A stretch of DNA of 16,232 nucleotides, taken from Rhizobium sp. Its GTDB lineage: Bacteria > Pseudomonadota > Alphaproteobacteria > Rhizobiales > Rhizobiaceae. Position numbers and translations under genes: made by a program. The stretch lies in contig DNPN01000132.1 of the NCBI GenBank assembly GCA_003501385.1, positions 454-16,685 of the forward strand, read 5' to 3'. This document shows positions 1 to 7,040 of this stretch, piece by piece; position 1 is the stretch's first letter, and each line of letters starts with the position of its first letter. Under the pieces are notes generated by a model that saw nothing but the letters and a program-made list of their open reading frames with translations, made no database searches and had not been told where the DNA came from.

Positions 1-298
1 CCACCAGATCGTTGACGCACATGGCTACAAGGTCAATGCCAACCGTGTCATGCAGGCCCGCATCAATGGCAATCTTCAGCTTGGTGCCCACGCCATCATT
101 GGCAGCCACCAGAATAGGATCGGTAAAGCCTGCGGCTTTCAGATCGAACAAGCCGCCAAACCCACCGATTTCGCCATCAGCACCGGGGCGGCGGGTGGAC
201 TTTACGGCAGGCTTGATCTTCTCGACCATCAGGTTGCCCGCATCAATATCGACGCCTGCATCGCTATAGGTCAGACCATTTTTCCCAGACTGGCTCAT
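1..298 (-). CDS. purM: Phosphoribosylformylglycinamidine cyclo-ligase (AIR synthetase), N-terminal part
   Basis: This is the first 99 codons of PurM, which closes the imidazole ring of 5-aminoimidazole ribonucleotide from FGAM and ATP in cytoplasmic purine synthesis. The sequence shows the family hallmarks in order: YSDAGVDIDAGN near residues 11-22, a glycine-rich stretch GEIGGFGGLF near 42-51, NDGVGTKLKIA near 67-77 and GIDLVAMCVNDLV at the window edge. These match the well-known N-terminus of E. coli PurM. The ATG at 298-296 has a GGAG about nine bases upstream (minus strand). The gene is cut only by the window boundary; nothing suggests it is broken. It diverges from the perM gene across a palindrome-rich spacer, so its leader RNA probably carries one or more of those palindromes. 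Confidence 0.96.
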   Translation of the reverse strand, partial: MSQSGKNGLTYSDAGVDIDAGNLMVEKIKPAVKSTRRPGADGEIGGFGGLFDLKAAGFTDPILVAANDGVGTKLKIAIDAGLHDTVGIDLVAMCVNDLV

Positions 299-328
299 CC
301 GTCGCTTCTCCGCTCAATTGGGGCCGCA

Positions 329-377
329 AAGCAGGTTCCTGAAAAGTGTTACACGGCTTTCCGACCAGAACCTGCTT
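329..377. repeat. Palindromic intergenic repeat, member of a rhizobial dispersed family (probable)
   Basis: A perfect 10-bp inverted repeat, AAGCAGGTTC at 329-338 and GAACCTGCTT at 368-377, brackets a 29-base core beginning CTGAAAAGTG and containing GGCTTTCCG. From memory, rhizobial genomes carry many copies of a similar element with arms like GCAATTCC/GGAATTGC around the same AAAAGTGT...TTTCCG core. The arms here differ but still pair, which would be compensatory change. It lies 31 bases upstream of the purM start and so may be in its leader. Confidence 0.6.
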
Positions 378-390
378 AAAACAAAACCAG

Positions 391-426
391 GCAGACGAAG
401 CGATGGCTTGCCATTGCGAAGTCTGC
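391..426. repeat. Second palindrome of the purM/perM spacer
   Basis: A 36-bp dyad: GCAGAC at 391-396 pairs perfectly with GTCTGC at 421-426. Inside it, GCGATGGC (400-407) pairs with GCCATTGC (410-417) with one G-T mismatch, separated by a symmetric GAA/GAA bulge. In RNA it would be a long hairpin with a tetraloop. On the minus strand it is followed by a T-rich stretch (TTTTGTTTT), so it could also attenuate leftward transcription towards purM. That role is inferred only. Confidence 0.6.
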
Positions 427-455
427 TTGGGGCACTTTTCGCCCGCCATGGCATG

Positions 456-501
456 AGCGCGGGTTTGATGCAAGCATTAGCGCAGGAAACCCCCGCTTTT
501 T
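456..501 (+). terminator. Terminator-like hairpin or third palindrome
   Basis: AGCGCGGGTTT at 456-466 pairs with AAACCCCCGCT at 487-497 at 10 of 11 positions, and four further T residues follow (498-501). The loop contains a minor ATGC/GCAT dyad. It has the form of an intrinsic terminator on the plus strand, but no rightward gene ends here. It may insulate perM from antisense transcription or simply be part of the repeat cluster. Confidence 0.4.
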
Positions 502-512
502 CGTCGGATTTA

Positions 513-521
513 TGGTATAAT
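513..521 (+). promoter_or_regulatory. Candidate extended -10 promoter for perM
   Basis: TGG directly followed by a perfect TATAAT at 516-521 forms an extended -10 element (TGN-TATAAT). No good -35 hexamer stands 16-18 bases upstream, which is tolerated in extended -10 promoters. A transcript would start near 528 and give a long leader before the ATG at 642. Confidence 0.4.
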
Positions 522-552
522 CTCTTCATAAAGACAATTGCACGACCGACAT

Positions 553-582
553 CTTGACCCTTGGCAGAGCTCCGCCCTATCT
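553..582 (+). promoter_or_regulatory. Candidate sigma-70 promoter for perM-hdaA
   Basis: CTTGAC at 553-558 and CTATCT at 577-582 are separated by 18 bases. This is close to the rhizobial housekeeping consensus CTTGAC-N17-CTATAT. Transcription would begin near 589, upstream of the ATG codons at 603 and 642 and downstream of the TTG at 561. Confidence 0.5.
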
Positions 583-641
583 CAGACCAACGAATGGAAA
601 GCATGAACGTCAGCATTATCACCAAGGATAAGGATAACCCG

Positions 642-1805
642 ATGAATACACGTGTCAGCGGCTCTGTCCTGTGGCGTCAGGTGTTGTTCGGGCTGGCGAC
701 GCTGGCTGTCATCATCGCTTTTCTGCTGACCTTCAGTTCCATCCTGCTTCCCTTTGTGGCGGGTATGGCGCTGGCCTATTTTCTCGATCCGGTCGCGGAC
801 CGGCTGGAGCGGCTTGGCCTGTCGCGGATGATGGCGACCAGCCTGATCCTGATTTCATTTGTGGTGATTTTTGCCGTTTCTCTGGTGATTATCATTCCAA
901 TCCTGATCAACCAGCTCAACGATTTCATCACCAAACTGCCGGATTACGTGACGCAACTTCAGCAACTGATTGCCAAATCAAACGCCTCATGGATTCCCAA
1001 TTGGCTGGAAAGCCAGATCAGCACGCAAATGGCGGCCATCAAGGGCAATTTCTCCAAATATCTGGCGGAAGGAGCTGGATTCATTGGTACATTGCTGTCG
1101 CAATTGTGGAATTCCGGCAAAGCTCTGCTGGATATTATTTCGCTGCTGGTGGTAACGCCTGTTGTGGCCTTTTATCTGCTGCTGGACTGGGATCGGATGA
1201 TGGCGCGGCTGGATAGCCTTGTGCCGCGCAATCAGGTTGGAGCCGTTCGCGAAATTGCCCATGAAATGAACCAGACCATTGCCGGTTTCGTGCGTGGTCA
1301 AGGCTCGCTCTGCCTGATCCTTGGTGTCTATTATGCCATTGGCTTGTCGTTGATCGGGCTGAATTTTGGCCTGTTGATTGGCTTTTTCACCGGCATGATC
1401 AGTTTTATTCCCTATGTTGGTTCGACTGTCGGGCTTATTCTGGCGGTGGGCATGGCGCTGGTGCAGTTTTGGCCGGATTATATCTGGGTGATTGTCACTG
1501 CTGGCATTTTCTTCACCGGGCAGTTTCTGGAGGGCAATATTCTTCAGCCGAAACTGGTGGGTCAAAGTGTTGGCCTGCATCCGGTATGGCTGATGTTTGC
1601 ACTGTTTGCCTTTGGCGTGCTCTTCGGTTTTCTGGGGGTTCTGGTGGCGGTTCCCTGTGCAGCGGCGGTTGGCGTGCTTGTTCGTTTTGCCGTGCGGCGG
1701 TATCTTAATAGCGATTTGTATTATGGAGAAGCGGCCAGCCTGATTGACGAGTCCCACCCCTCAGTGATTTCAGACGAGTCACCTCCTGCAATTTCAGAGA
1801 CGTAA
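642..1805 (+). CDS. perM: AI-2E family transporter / PerM-type permease
   Basis: An integral inner-membrane protein of about 387 residues in the AI-2E transporter (PerM, formerly UPF0118) family. The N-terminal half has hydrophobic segments and the family motif LPFVAGMALAYFLDPVADRL. A less hydrophobic periplasmic-type stretch follows (about 90-150), then a dense C-terminal group of helices with GMISFIPYVGS and the conserved LQPKLVGQSVGLHPVW. Members export or take up varied small molecules; the substrate here is not predictable. I chose the ATG at 642 because AAGGA lies seven bases upstream and the resulting N-terminus resembles rhizobial homologues. In-frame alternatives are ATG 603, ATG 594 and TTG 561. 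Its TAA is directly followed by the hdaA ATG with no gap, implying translational coupling. Confidence 0.9.
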   Translation: MNTRVSGSVLWRQVLFGLATLAVIIAFLLTFSSILLPFVAGMALAYFLDPVADRLERLGLSRMMATSLILISFVVIFAVSLVIIIPILINQLNDFITKLPDYVTQLQQLIAKSNASWIPNWLESQISTQMAAIKGNFSKYLAEGAGFIGTLLSQLWNSGKALLDIISLLVVTPVVAFYLLLDWDRMMARLDSLVPRNQVGAVREIAHEMNQTIAGFVRGQGSLCLILGVYYAIGLSLIGLNFGLLIGFFTGMISFIPYVGSTVGLILAVGMALVQFWPDYIWVIVTAGIFFTGQFLEGNILQPKLVGQSVGLHPVWLMFALFAFGVLFGFLGVLVAVPCAAAVGVLVRFAVRRYLNSDLYYGEAASLIDESHPSVISDESPPAISET

Positions 1806-2516
1806 ATGAGTGATACGATCAAACCGGCAGGGCGTCGCAAAGCGGGCGAGCAACTGCCGTTGGTGTTCAACCATCAATCGGCATCGGGCCGTGATGACCT
1901 TGCCATAACCGACAAACTGACTGCTGCCGTGGCGATTGTGGATGCATGGCCCCATTGGCCTGCGCCAGTGGTCATCCTGACAGGACCGCAAGGGTCGGGG
2001 AAATCGCATCTGGCTGAAATCTGGCGTCAACAAAGTGATGCACGTGATATTGTGCCCACCAGCGGTTCGGATGCCTCGCTGCTTGCGGCGCACGGTCCGG
2101 TTTTGTTTGAAGATGCTGACCGTGCAGGCTTTGATGAAGTAGAATTGTTCCACGTTATCAACAGCGTCAAGCAGAACGGTCAGAGTCTGTTGATGACCTC
2201 GCGCACATGGCCGCTGTCATGGTCGGTCAAGCTTCCTGATCTGCGCTCGCGCCTCAAGGCGGCAACGCTGGTGGAAATTGGCGAGCCGGATGAGATATTG
2301 CTGTCACAGGTTATCGTCAAACTGTTTGCAGATCGACAATTAGCCATTGATGAGCGGATTGTGGATTATATTGTGCAGCGAATGGAGCGATCGCTGGCGG
2401 CAGCGCAGGAGGTGGTGGAGCGGCTGGATCAGCTTGCCCTTGCGCGGCGGTCAAAAATTTCTCGGGTGTTGGCGGCTGAAGTGCTGGATGATCTGGCGCA
2501 GGTCGCTGGACGCTGA
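1806..2516 (+). CDS. hdaA: HdaA-like DnaA regulatory inactivator (AAA+ ATPase)
   Basis: A 236-residue DnaA-related AAA+ protein without a DNA-binding domain IV, the architecture of Hda/HdaA. With the DNA-loaded beta clamp, Hda stimulates ATP hydrolysis by DnaA and prevents re-initiation of replication. Visible motifs are QLPLVF at 16-21 (fits the N-terminal clamp-binding motif), Walker A GPQGSGKS at 60-67, Walker B-like VLFEDAD at 99-105, a sensor-1-like LLMTSRTWP at 128-136, and a box VII-like LPDLRSRL at 143-150 carrying candidate arginine-finger residues. Residues 160-235 form the helical lid. The start ATG abuts the upstream permease stop, so the two are almost certainly co-transcribed. 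DnaA itself is excluded by size and lack of the C-terminal helix-turn-helix. Confidence 0.88.
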   Translation: MSDTIKPAGRRKAGEQLPLVFNHQSASGRDDLAITDKLTAAVAIVDAWPHWPAPVVILTGPQGSGKSHLAEIWRQQSDARDIVPTSGSDASLLAAHGPVLFEDADRAGFDEVELFHVINSVKQNGQSLLMTSRTWPLSWSVKLPDLRSRLKAATLVEIGEPDEILLSQVIVKLFADRQLAIDERIVDYIVQRMERSLAAAQEVVERLDQLALARRSKISRVLAAEVLDDLAQVAGR

Positions 2517-2532
2517 GTTGAACGTGGGCATT

Positions 2533-2550
2533 CTTTGCTTTTGCGCAAAG
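2533..2550. other. Small hairpin after hdaA
   Basis: CTTTGC at 2533-2538 pairs perfectly with GCAAAG at 2545-2550 around a six-base loop, 16 bases after the hdaA stop. No T tract follows, so it is a poor intrinsic terminator. It might stabilise the 3' end of the perM-hdaA transcript. Confidence 0.3.
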
Positions 2551-2566
2551 TGATGTAAGCGGTTCA

Positions 2567-2598
2567 TTGTCACAGCAGCGTCGTCATATTGTTATAAA
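2567..2598 (+). promoter_or_regulatory. Candidate promoter for ppk-ppx
   Basis: TTGTCA at 2567-2572 and an AT-rich -10 candidate GTTATA/TATAAA within 2591-2598 are spaced 18-20 bases apart, 36 bases or more before the ppk start. It is a weak match, but it is the best candidate in the 117-bp hdaA-ppk gap and would let ppk be transcribed apart from hdaA. Confidence 0.3.
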
Positions 2599-2633
2599 TC
2601 GCCGGAAGGCGTTGAAAATAAAGGCGGGAAACC

Positions 2634-4826
2634 ATGGAATCGGTGACATTGGACGAAGTTGTAACCTTGGCGGGGGAAGAGGTGGCGCGGGAAGACCTGA
2701 TGAACAGTCCTCACCGTTTCATCAACCGCGAGTTTTCCTGGTTACAGTTTAATCGTCGTGTTCTGGAGGAAACACTCAATACCGCCCATCCGCTGCTGGA
2801 GCGTGTGCGTTTTCTCTCCATTTCTGCGGCCAATCTGGACGAATTCTTCATGGTGCGCGTGGCCGGGCTGGAGGGCCAGGTGCGTCAGGGCATCATGATC
2901 AAAAGCCCCGATGGCCGCACACCTGCCGAGCAGCTGGAAGATATCCTGAAAGAAATCGACAATTTGCAGATGGAGCAGCAGGCATCTCTGGCCGTGTTGC
3001 AGCAATATCTGGCCAAGGAAGATATTCTGATTGTCCGCGCCGCTGCGCTCTCAGATGAAGACCGCAAATGGTTGGAAAATGAGTTTGAGCAGGCGATTTT
3101 CCCGGTTCTGACCCCATTGTCCATCGACCCGGCGCACCCTTTCCCGTTCATTCCCAACCTTGGTTTTTCCATGGGTTTGCAATTGGAAAGCCTGCGCGGC
3201 AAGGAGCCAATGACGGCTTTGCTGCGTCTTCCACCGGCACTTGATCGCTTCGTGCGCTTGCCAGATGACAATACCACCATTCGCTATATTACCCTCGAAG
3301 ATGTTGTTGGCTTGTTTATCCACAGGCTCTATCCCGGCTATGATGTGAAGGGCTACGGCACCTTCCGCATTATTCGCGATAGCGATCTGGAAGTGGAAGA
3401 AGAAGCCGAAGATCTCGTGCGCTTTTTTGAAACGGCCTTGAAGCGTCGTCGTCGCGGCTCGGTCATTCGCATCGAGACGGATTCGGAAATGCCGGTGGCG
3501 CTTCGCCAGTTCGTGATTGAGCAGCTTGGCGTGCCAGATAATCGCGTTGCGGTTTTGCCGGGGCTTCTGGCGCTCAACACCATGTCGGAAATCACCAAAG
3601 CACCAAGAGACGACCTGCGGTTTGAGCCTTATAATGCTCGATTTCCAGAGCGGGTCCGCGAACACGCAGGCGATTGCCTCGCCGCCATCCGCGAAAAGGA
3701 CATGGTGGTTCACCATCCCTATGAGAGCTTTGACGTGGTTGTGCAGTTCCTGCTTCAGGCCGCCCGCGATCCAGACGTTCTCGCCATCAAGCAAACGCTC
3801 TATCGGACTTCGAACAATAGCCCGATTGTTCGGGCGCTGATTGACGCGGCTGACGCTGGAAAATCGGTGACGGCGTTGGTGGAGTTAAAGGCACGCTTTG
3901 ATGAGGAGGCCAATATCCGTTGGGCGCGTGACCTTGAGCGCGCAGGCGTGCAGGTGGTGTTCGGCTTTATCGAGCTGAAAACGCATGCGAAAATGTCCAT
4001 GGTTGTGCGCCGTGAAGACGGCAAGCTGCGCACCTATTGCCATCTCGGCACCGGCAACTATCACCCGATCACAGCGAAGATTTACACCGACCTGTCGTTC
4101 TTCACCTGCAATCCGAAGATTGCCCATGACATGGCCAATGTGTTCAACTTCATCACAGGCTATGGTGAGCCGGAAGAAAACATGAAGCTGGCGGTATCGC
4201 CTTACACCATGCGCTCGCGCATCCTGCGCCATATCGAGGAAGAAACCAGCCGTGCCAAGGCTGGCAAGCCAGCAGGCATCTGGATGAAGATGAACTCGCT
4301 GGTGGACCCTGAAATCATCGATGCGCTCTACCGGGCAAGTAGCGCGGGCGTTGAGGTGGATCTGGTTATTCGCGGCATTTGCTGCCTGCGTCCGCAGGTG
4401 CCGGGTCTGTCGGATAACATCCGGGTTAAATCGATTATTGGCCGCTTTTTGGAGCATAGCCGCATTTTCTGCTTCGGCAATGGCCATCGCCTGCCATCGG
4501 AACATGCGCTGGTCTACATCGGCTCTGCCGACATGATGCCGCGCAATCTTGACCGCCGCGTCGAAACCCTGGTGCCTTTGGTCAATCCAACAGTGCATGA
4601 GCAGGTTTTGTCGCAGATTATGCTGGGCAATCTGATTGACAACCAGCAGAGCTACGAGATATTGCCCGATGGTACGTCGCGGCGCATCGATGTGCGTGAG
4701 GGGGAGGAACCTTTTAACGCACAGCACTATTTCATGACCAATCCAAGCCTGTCCGGGCGCGGAGAGTCTCTGAAATCGAGTGCGCCGAAGTTGATTGCTG
4801 GGGTTGTTTCCGGCCGTAAAAGCTAA
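2634..4826 (+). CDS. ppk: Polyphosphate kinase 1
   Basis: A full-length 730-residue PPK1, which reversibly transfers the gamma phosphate of ATP to inorganic polyphosphate through a phosphohistidine. The N-terminal domain opens with the family signature RFINREFSWLQFNRRVLEE (28-46). The two phospholipase-D-like C-terminal domains contain the expected histidines: H451 in THAKMSMVVRR, matching the autophosphorylated His435 of E. coli, and H608 in LEHSRIFCF, matching His592. The adjacent GTGNYHP and YIGSADMMPRNLDRR blocks are intact. The start ATG has AGG nine bases upstream; an in-frame ATG at 2700 would shorten the N-terminus by 22 residues. ppx follows 11 bp downstream, so synthesis and degradation are encoded in one unit. 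I found no convincing Pho box upstream. Confidence 0.97.
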   Translation: MESVTLDEVVTLAGEEVAREDLMNSPHRFINREFSWLQFNRRVLEETLNTAHPLLERVRFLSISAANLDEFFMVRVAGLEGQVRQGIMIKSPDGRTPAEQLEDILKEIDNLQMEQQASLAVLQQYLAKEDILIVRAAALSDEDRKWLENEFEQAIFPVLTPLSIDPAHPFPFIPNLGFSMGLQLESLRGKEPMTALLRLPPALDRFVRLPDDNTTIRYITLEDVVGLFIHRLYPGYDVKGYGTFRIIRDSDLEVEEEAEDLVRFFETALKRRRRGSVIRIETDSEMPVALRQFVIEQLGVPDNRVAVLPGLLALNTMSEITKAPRDDLRFEPYNARFPERVREHAGDCLAAIREKDMVVHHPYESFDVVVQFLLQAARDPDVLAIKQTLYRTSNNSPIVRALIDAADAGKSVTALVELKARFDEEANIRWARDLERAGVQVVFGFIELKTHAKMSMVVRREDGKLRTYCHLGTGNYHPITAKIYTDLSFFTCNPKIAHDMANVFNFITGYGEPEENMKLAVSPYTMRSRILRHIEEETSRAKAGKPAGIWMKMNSLVDPEIIDALYRASSAGVEVDLVIRGICCLRPQVPGLSDNIRVKSIIGRFLEHSRIFCFGNGHRLPSEHALVYIGSADMMPRNLDRRVETLVPLVNPTVHEQVLSQIMLGNLIDNQQSYEILPDGTSRRIDVREGEEPFNAQHYFMTNPSLSGRGESLKSSAPKLIAGVVSGRKS

Positions 4827-4837
4827 ACTGGATCTGC

Positions 4838-6361
4838 ATGACTCAATCAGAAGCGCAGGGGCGGCTGCCCGGCATAGCCCCTGTTTCCGTTGTCGATATC
4901 GGTTCTAACTCGATCCGACTGGTTATCTATGAAGGTTTGTCGCGCGCACCAGCCATTCTCTTTAATGAGAAGGTGCTGTGCGGCCTTGGCAAAGGCTTGG
5001 CCCTGAATGGCCGCATGGATCATGAAGGTGTGGTGCGCGCATTAGATGCCCTGCGCCGGTTTCATGCGCTGTCACAGCAGGCCCGTGCCGTGTCCATGCA
5101 TGTGCTGGCAACTGCTGCTGCGCGTGAAGCCGAAAATGGCCCAGCCTTTATTGCCGAGGCAGAGCGTATTCTCGATCACAAGATCGAAGTGCTGTCCGGT
5201 GAGCAAGAAGCGCTGTATTCTGCACTTGGCATTATCAGTGGTTTTCATGATCCCGATGGCATTGCAGGCGATCTGGGCGGTGGCTCACTGGAACTGGTGG
5301 ATATCAAGGACAAGACCACCAACCGTGGCATGACCTTGCCGCTGGGCGGCTTGCGCCTGTCTGAGCTTTCAGAAGGCTCGGTGGAAAAGGCGCGTGCCTT
5401 TGCCCGCAAGCAGCTGCGCACCGCCACCATGCTGAAAAAAGGGCAGGGACGGATTTTTTACGCCGTTGGCGGCACTTGGCGCAACATCGCCAAGCTGCAC
5501 ATGGAAATCCGCGATTACCCGCTGCATATGATGCAGGGCTATGAGGTGGATACCGCCGAGATGATGCAGTTTCTCGATGATATTATCTCTGGTGCCTGCG
5601 CAAAATTGCCGGCTTGGCAAAGAGTTTCCAAAAGCCGCCGATCCTTGATTCCATTTGGCGCGGTTGCGCTTCGCGAAGTGCTGGAAGTCATGCGCCCCAG
5701 CCGGGTGTGTTTTTCCGCCCAAGGCGTGCGCGAAGGCTATCTCTATTCCATGCTGTCGGAAGCCGATCAGCAGCTTGATCCATTGGTCGAGGCGGCGGAT
5801 GAGCTGGCCATCCTGCGCGCCCGCTCGCCAGAACATGCCCGCGAACTTGCCCGCTGGACTGGCAGAATGATGCCGTTTTTCGATGTGGTGGAGACAGAAG
5901 AAGAAGCGCGTTATCGGCAGGCTGCGTGTTTGCTGGCGGATATCAGCTGGCGGGCCCACCCCGATTACCGTGGGCCGCAGGCGCTGAACCTCATTGCTCA
6001 CTCATCCTTCGTTGGCATCACGCATCCCGGTCGTGCCTTCATTGCACTCAGCAATTACTATCGTTTTGAAGGGCTGCATGACGATGGCCAGACCGGCCCT
6101 TTGGCCGCCATTGCCACGCAGAGATTGCTGGACCGCGCCAAACTACTGGGTGGCTTGCTGCGGGTGGTCTATCTGTTTTCGGCATCCATGCCGGGCGTGG
6201 TGGATCAGCTCAGCTTTGAGCGCTCCAAGCGCAGCGATCTGGATCTGGAATTTGTGGTGCCGCCGCAGTTTCATGATTTCATTGGTGAGCGGCTGGATGG
6301 GCGCTTGCAGCAATTGGCGAAGCTCACCGGCAAGCGCTTGGCGTTTCGGTTTGAAGAGTGA
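4838..6361 (+). CDS. ppx: Exopolyphosphatase, Ppx/GppA family
   Basis: A 507-residue Ppx/GppA phosphatase that removes terminal phosphate from polyphosphate; some relatives also hydrolyse pppGpp. The actin-like N-terminal half shows the phosphate loop DIGSNSIRLVIYEG (20-33), ATAAAREAENG (91-101), the catalytic-glutamate region LSGEQEALYS (119-128) and the second phosphate loop GDLGGGSLEL (144-153). The C-terminal half is helical and HD-like (YRQAACLLADISWR, then AHPDYRG), fitting the long form of the family. The ATG has GGA five bases upstream. Its coding region starts 11 bp after the ppk stop, and its TGA lies 3 bp from the end of the convergent mntR gene. No hairpin separates these two ends, so transcripts may overlap. 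Specificity for polyphosphate over pppGpp is inferred from the ppk linkage. Confidence 0.94.
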   Translation: MTQSEAQGRLPGIAPVSVVDIGSNSIRLVIYEGLSRAPAILFNEKVLCGLGKGLALNGRMDHEGVVRALDALRRFHALSQQARAVSMHVLATAAAREAENGPAFIAEAERILDHKIEVLSGEQEALYSALGIISGFHDPDGIAGDLGGGSLELVDIKDKTTNRGMTLPLGGLRLSELSEGSVEKARAFARKQLRTATMLKKGQGRIFYAVGGTWRNIAKLHMEIRDYPLHMMQGYEVDTAEMMQFLDDIISGACAKLPAWQRVSKSRRSLIPFGAVALREVLEVMRPSRVCFSAQGVREGYLYSMLSEADQQLDPLVEAADELAILRARSPEHARELARWTGRMMPFFDVVETEEEARYRQAACLLADISWRAHPDYRGPQALNLIAHSSFVGITHPGRAFIALSNYYRFEGLHDDGQTGPLAAIATQRLLDRAKLLGGLLRVVYLFSASMPGVVDQLSFERSKRSDLDLEFVVPPQFHDFIGERLDGRLQQLAKLTGKRLAFRFEE

Positions 6362-6364
6362 TTC

Positions 6365-6841
6365 TTAATCTTTGGGCTGCGGGGTCAGCTTGCCCGCTGC
6401 CAGCGCCTGCCGGAAGGCCTCAAGCGTCTCGGTGCTAACGTAATGTTCAATGCCCTCGGCATCAATGCGCGCGGTTTTTTCGCACACGCCCAGCATTTTT
6501 AAAAAATCCTCGACGGTTTCATGCCGTTCACGGCTTTCGCCCGCCAGCTTGTATCCGGCCTCGGTCAAAAACACGCCGCGATAAGGCTTGCGCGAGATCA
6601 GGCCATTTTCCGTCAAGCGTGCCAGCATTTTGGCAACGGTGGGCTGGGCCACGCCCAACCGCTGGGCAATATCCACCTGCCGCGCTTCTTGCCCCTCGGC
6701 AATCAGATCGGCAATCAGCTCCACATAATCTTCCACCAGCGCCGTTCTGCGGGCCTCGCGCACCTGTTTGAACCCTTCCGAATGATCATCGGCATCCGGG
6801 AGCGGGGCTGTACGACGGGAGTGGGGTGGTGTGCGTGCCAA
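6365..6841 (-). CDS. mntR: Manganese-responsive transcriptional regulator MntR (DtxR family)
   Basis: A 158-residue DtxR/MntR-type metalloregulator; with Mn(II) bound, such proteins repress manganese uptake genes. A winged helix-turn-helix spans about residues 52-94 (VDIAQRLGVAQPTVAKMLARL, then the wing PYRGVFLTEAG). Metal-ligand positions of the family are visible: acidic residues in LVEDYVELI (35-43), H107 in SRERHETVEDF, and E129, E132 and H133 in DAEGIEHYVS. The proposed start is TTG at 6841-6839 because AAGGA stands six bases upstream on the minus strand. A second TTG at 6883 would add 14 residues but has no comparable binding site, and no in-frame ATG exists. A TTG start may keep repressor levels low. 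It diverges from mntH, its expected target. Confidence 0.92.
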   Translation of the reverse strand: MARTPPHSRRTAPLPDADDHSEGFKQVREARRTALVEDYVELIADLIAEGQEARQVDIAQRLGVAQPTVAKMLARLTENGLISRKPYRGVFLTEAGYKLAGESRERHETVEDFLKMLGVCEKTARIDAEGIEHYVSTETLEAFRQALAAGKLTPQPKD

Positions 6842-6952
6842 AGTTTTTTCCTTGCTTTTGAATGTCTTTAGCAAGCCTCGCAATGGATGAACAGATCGAT
6901 GTCCATCTATCCCAAGATTGCGCCCAGGATTGCATTGCGGAAAAAAGCCAAG

Positions 6953-6974
6953 GCAATGGAATATAGCCTATTGC
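6953..6974. promoter_or_regulatory. Candidate MntR operator in the mntR-mntH spacer
   Basis: A 22-bp imperfect dyad begins GCAAT and ends ATTGC, symmetric at 16 of 22 positions. It encloses a perfect nine-base palindrome ATAGCCTAT at 6963-6971. E. coli MntR sites also contain ATAGC/GCTAT half-sites. A -10-like CATAAT (6974-6979) directed to mntH overlaps its right end, a position suited to repression. This is inferred from symmetry and location. Confidence 0.4.
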
Positions 6975-6997
6975 ATAATGTTGAAAACCGGAGCAAG

Positions 6998-7011
6998 TTA
7001 ATGCGAATTAA
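6998..7011. promoter_or_regulatory. Second AT-rich dyad upstream of mntH
   Basis: TTAAT and ATTAA arms pair perfectly around GCGA, about 30 bases before the mntH start. It would lie in the 5' leader if transcription starts near 6986. It might be a second operator (MntR or the Fur-family regulator Mur), but the arms are short and AT-rich. Confidence 0.25.
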
Positions 7012-7040
7012 TCTCAATAAAAAATGAAGCTGTGGGTGGA

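Larger units (their letters stand above)
299..641. other. Divergent intergenic spacer purM / perM, palindrome-rich
   Basis: This 343-bp gap carries no convincing gene. It holds three consecutive palindromes (329-377, 391-426, 456-497), a good extended -10 element (513-521) and a rhizobial-type promoter (553-582), both directed to perM. A TTG-started extension of the perM frame from 561 is possible on paper but would begin inside that promoter. No clear promoter for purM was found on the minus strand. The palindrome cluster looks like a mosaic intergenic repeat (inference). Confidence 0.6.

Noticed and set aside
561..641. TTG-initiated N-terminal extension of PerM
   Set aside because: It has no ribosome binding site, the candidate promoter overlaps the TTG, and the added residues do not resemble a membrane-protein N-terminus. 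The ATG at 642 fits better.
987..1757. 256-codon open frame antisense to perM
   Set aside because: Its composition is rich in Gln, His, Asn and Lys, typical of the complement of hydrophobic membrane-protein codons. No motif was recognised.
2565..2590. Possible Pho box upstream of ppk (TTGTCAC at 2567 and TCGTCAT at 2581)
   Set aside because: The two half-sites are 14 bases apart rather than the 11 expected for PhoB direct repeats, and the second half-site is poor.
3885..4727. Long open frame antisense to ppk
   Set aside because: It lies wholly inside a well-conserved gene, has no family resemblance and no ribosome binding site. Long antisense frames are expected in GC-rich coding DNA.
5369..6001. 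210-codon open frame antisense to ppx
   Set aside because: It is a shadow of the conserved ppx frame with no motifs or start signals.
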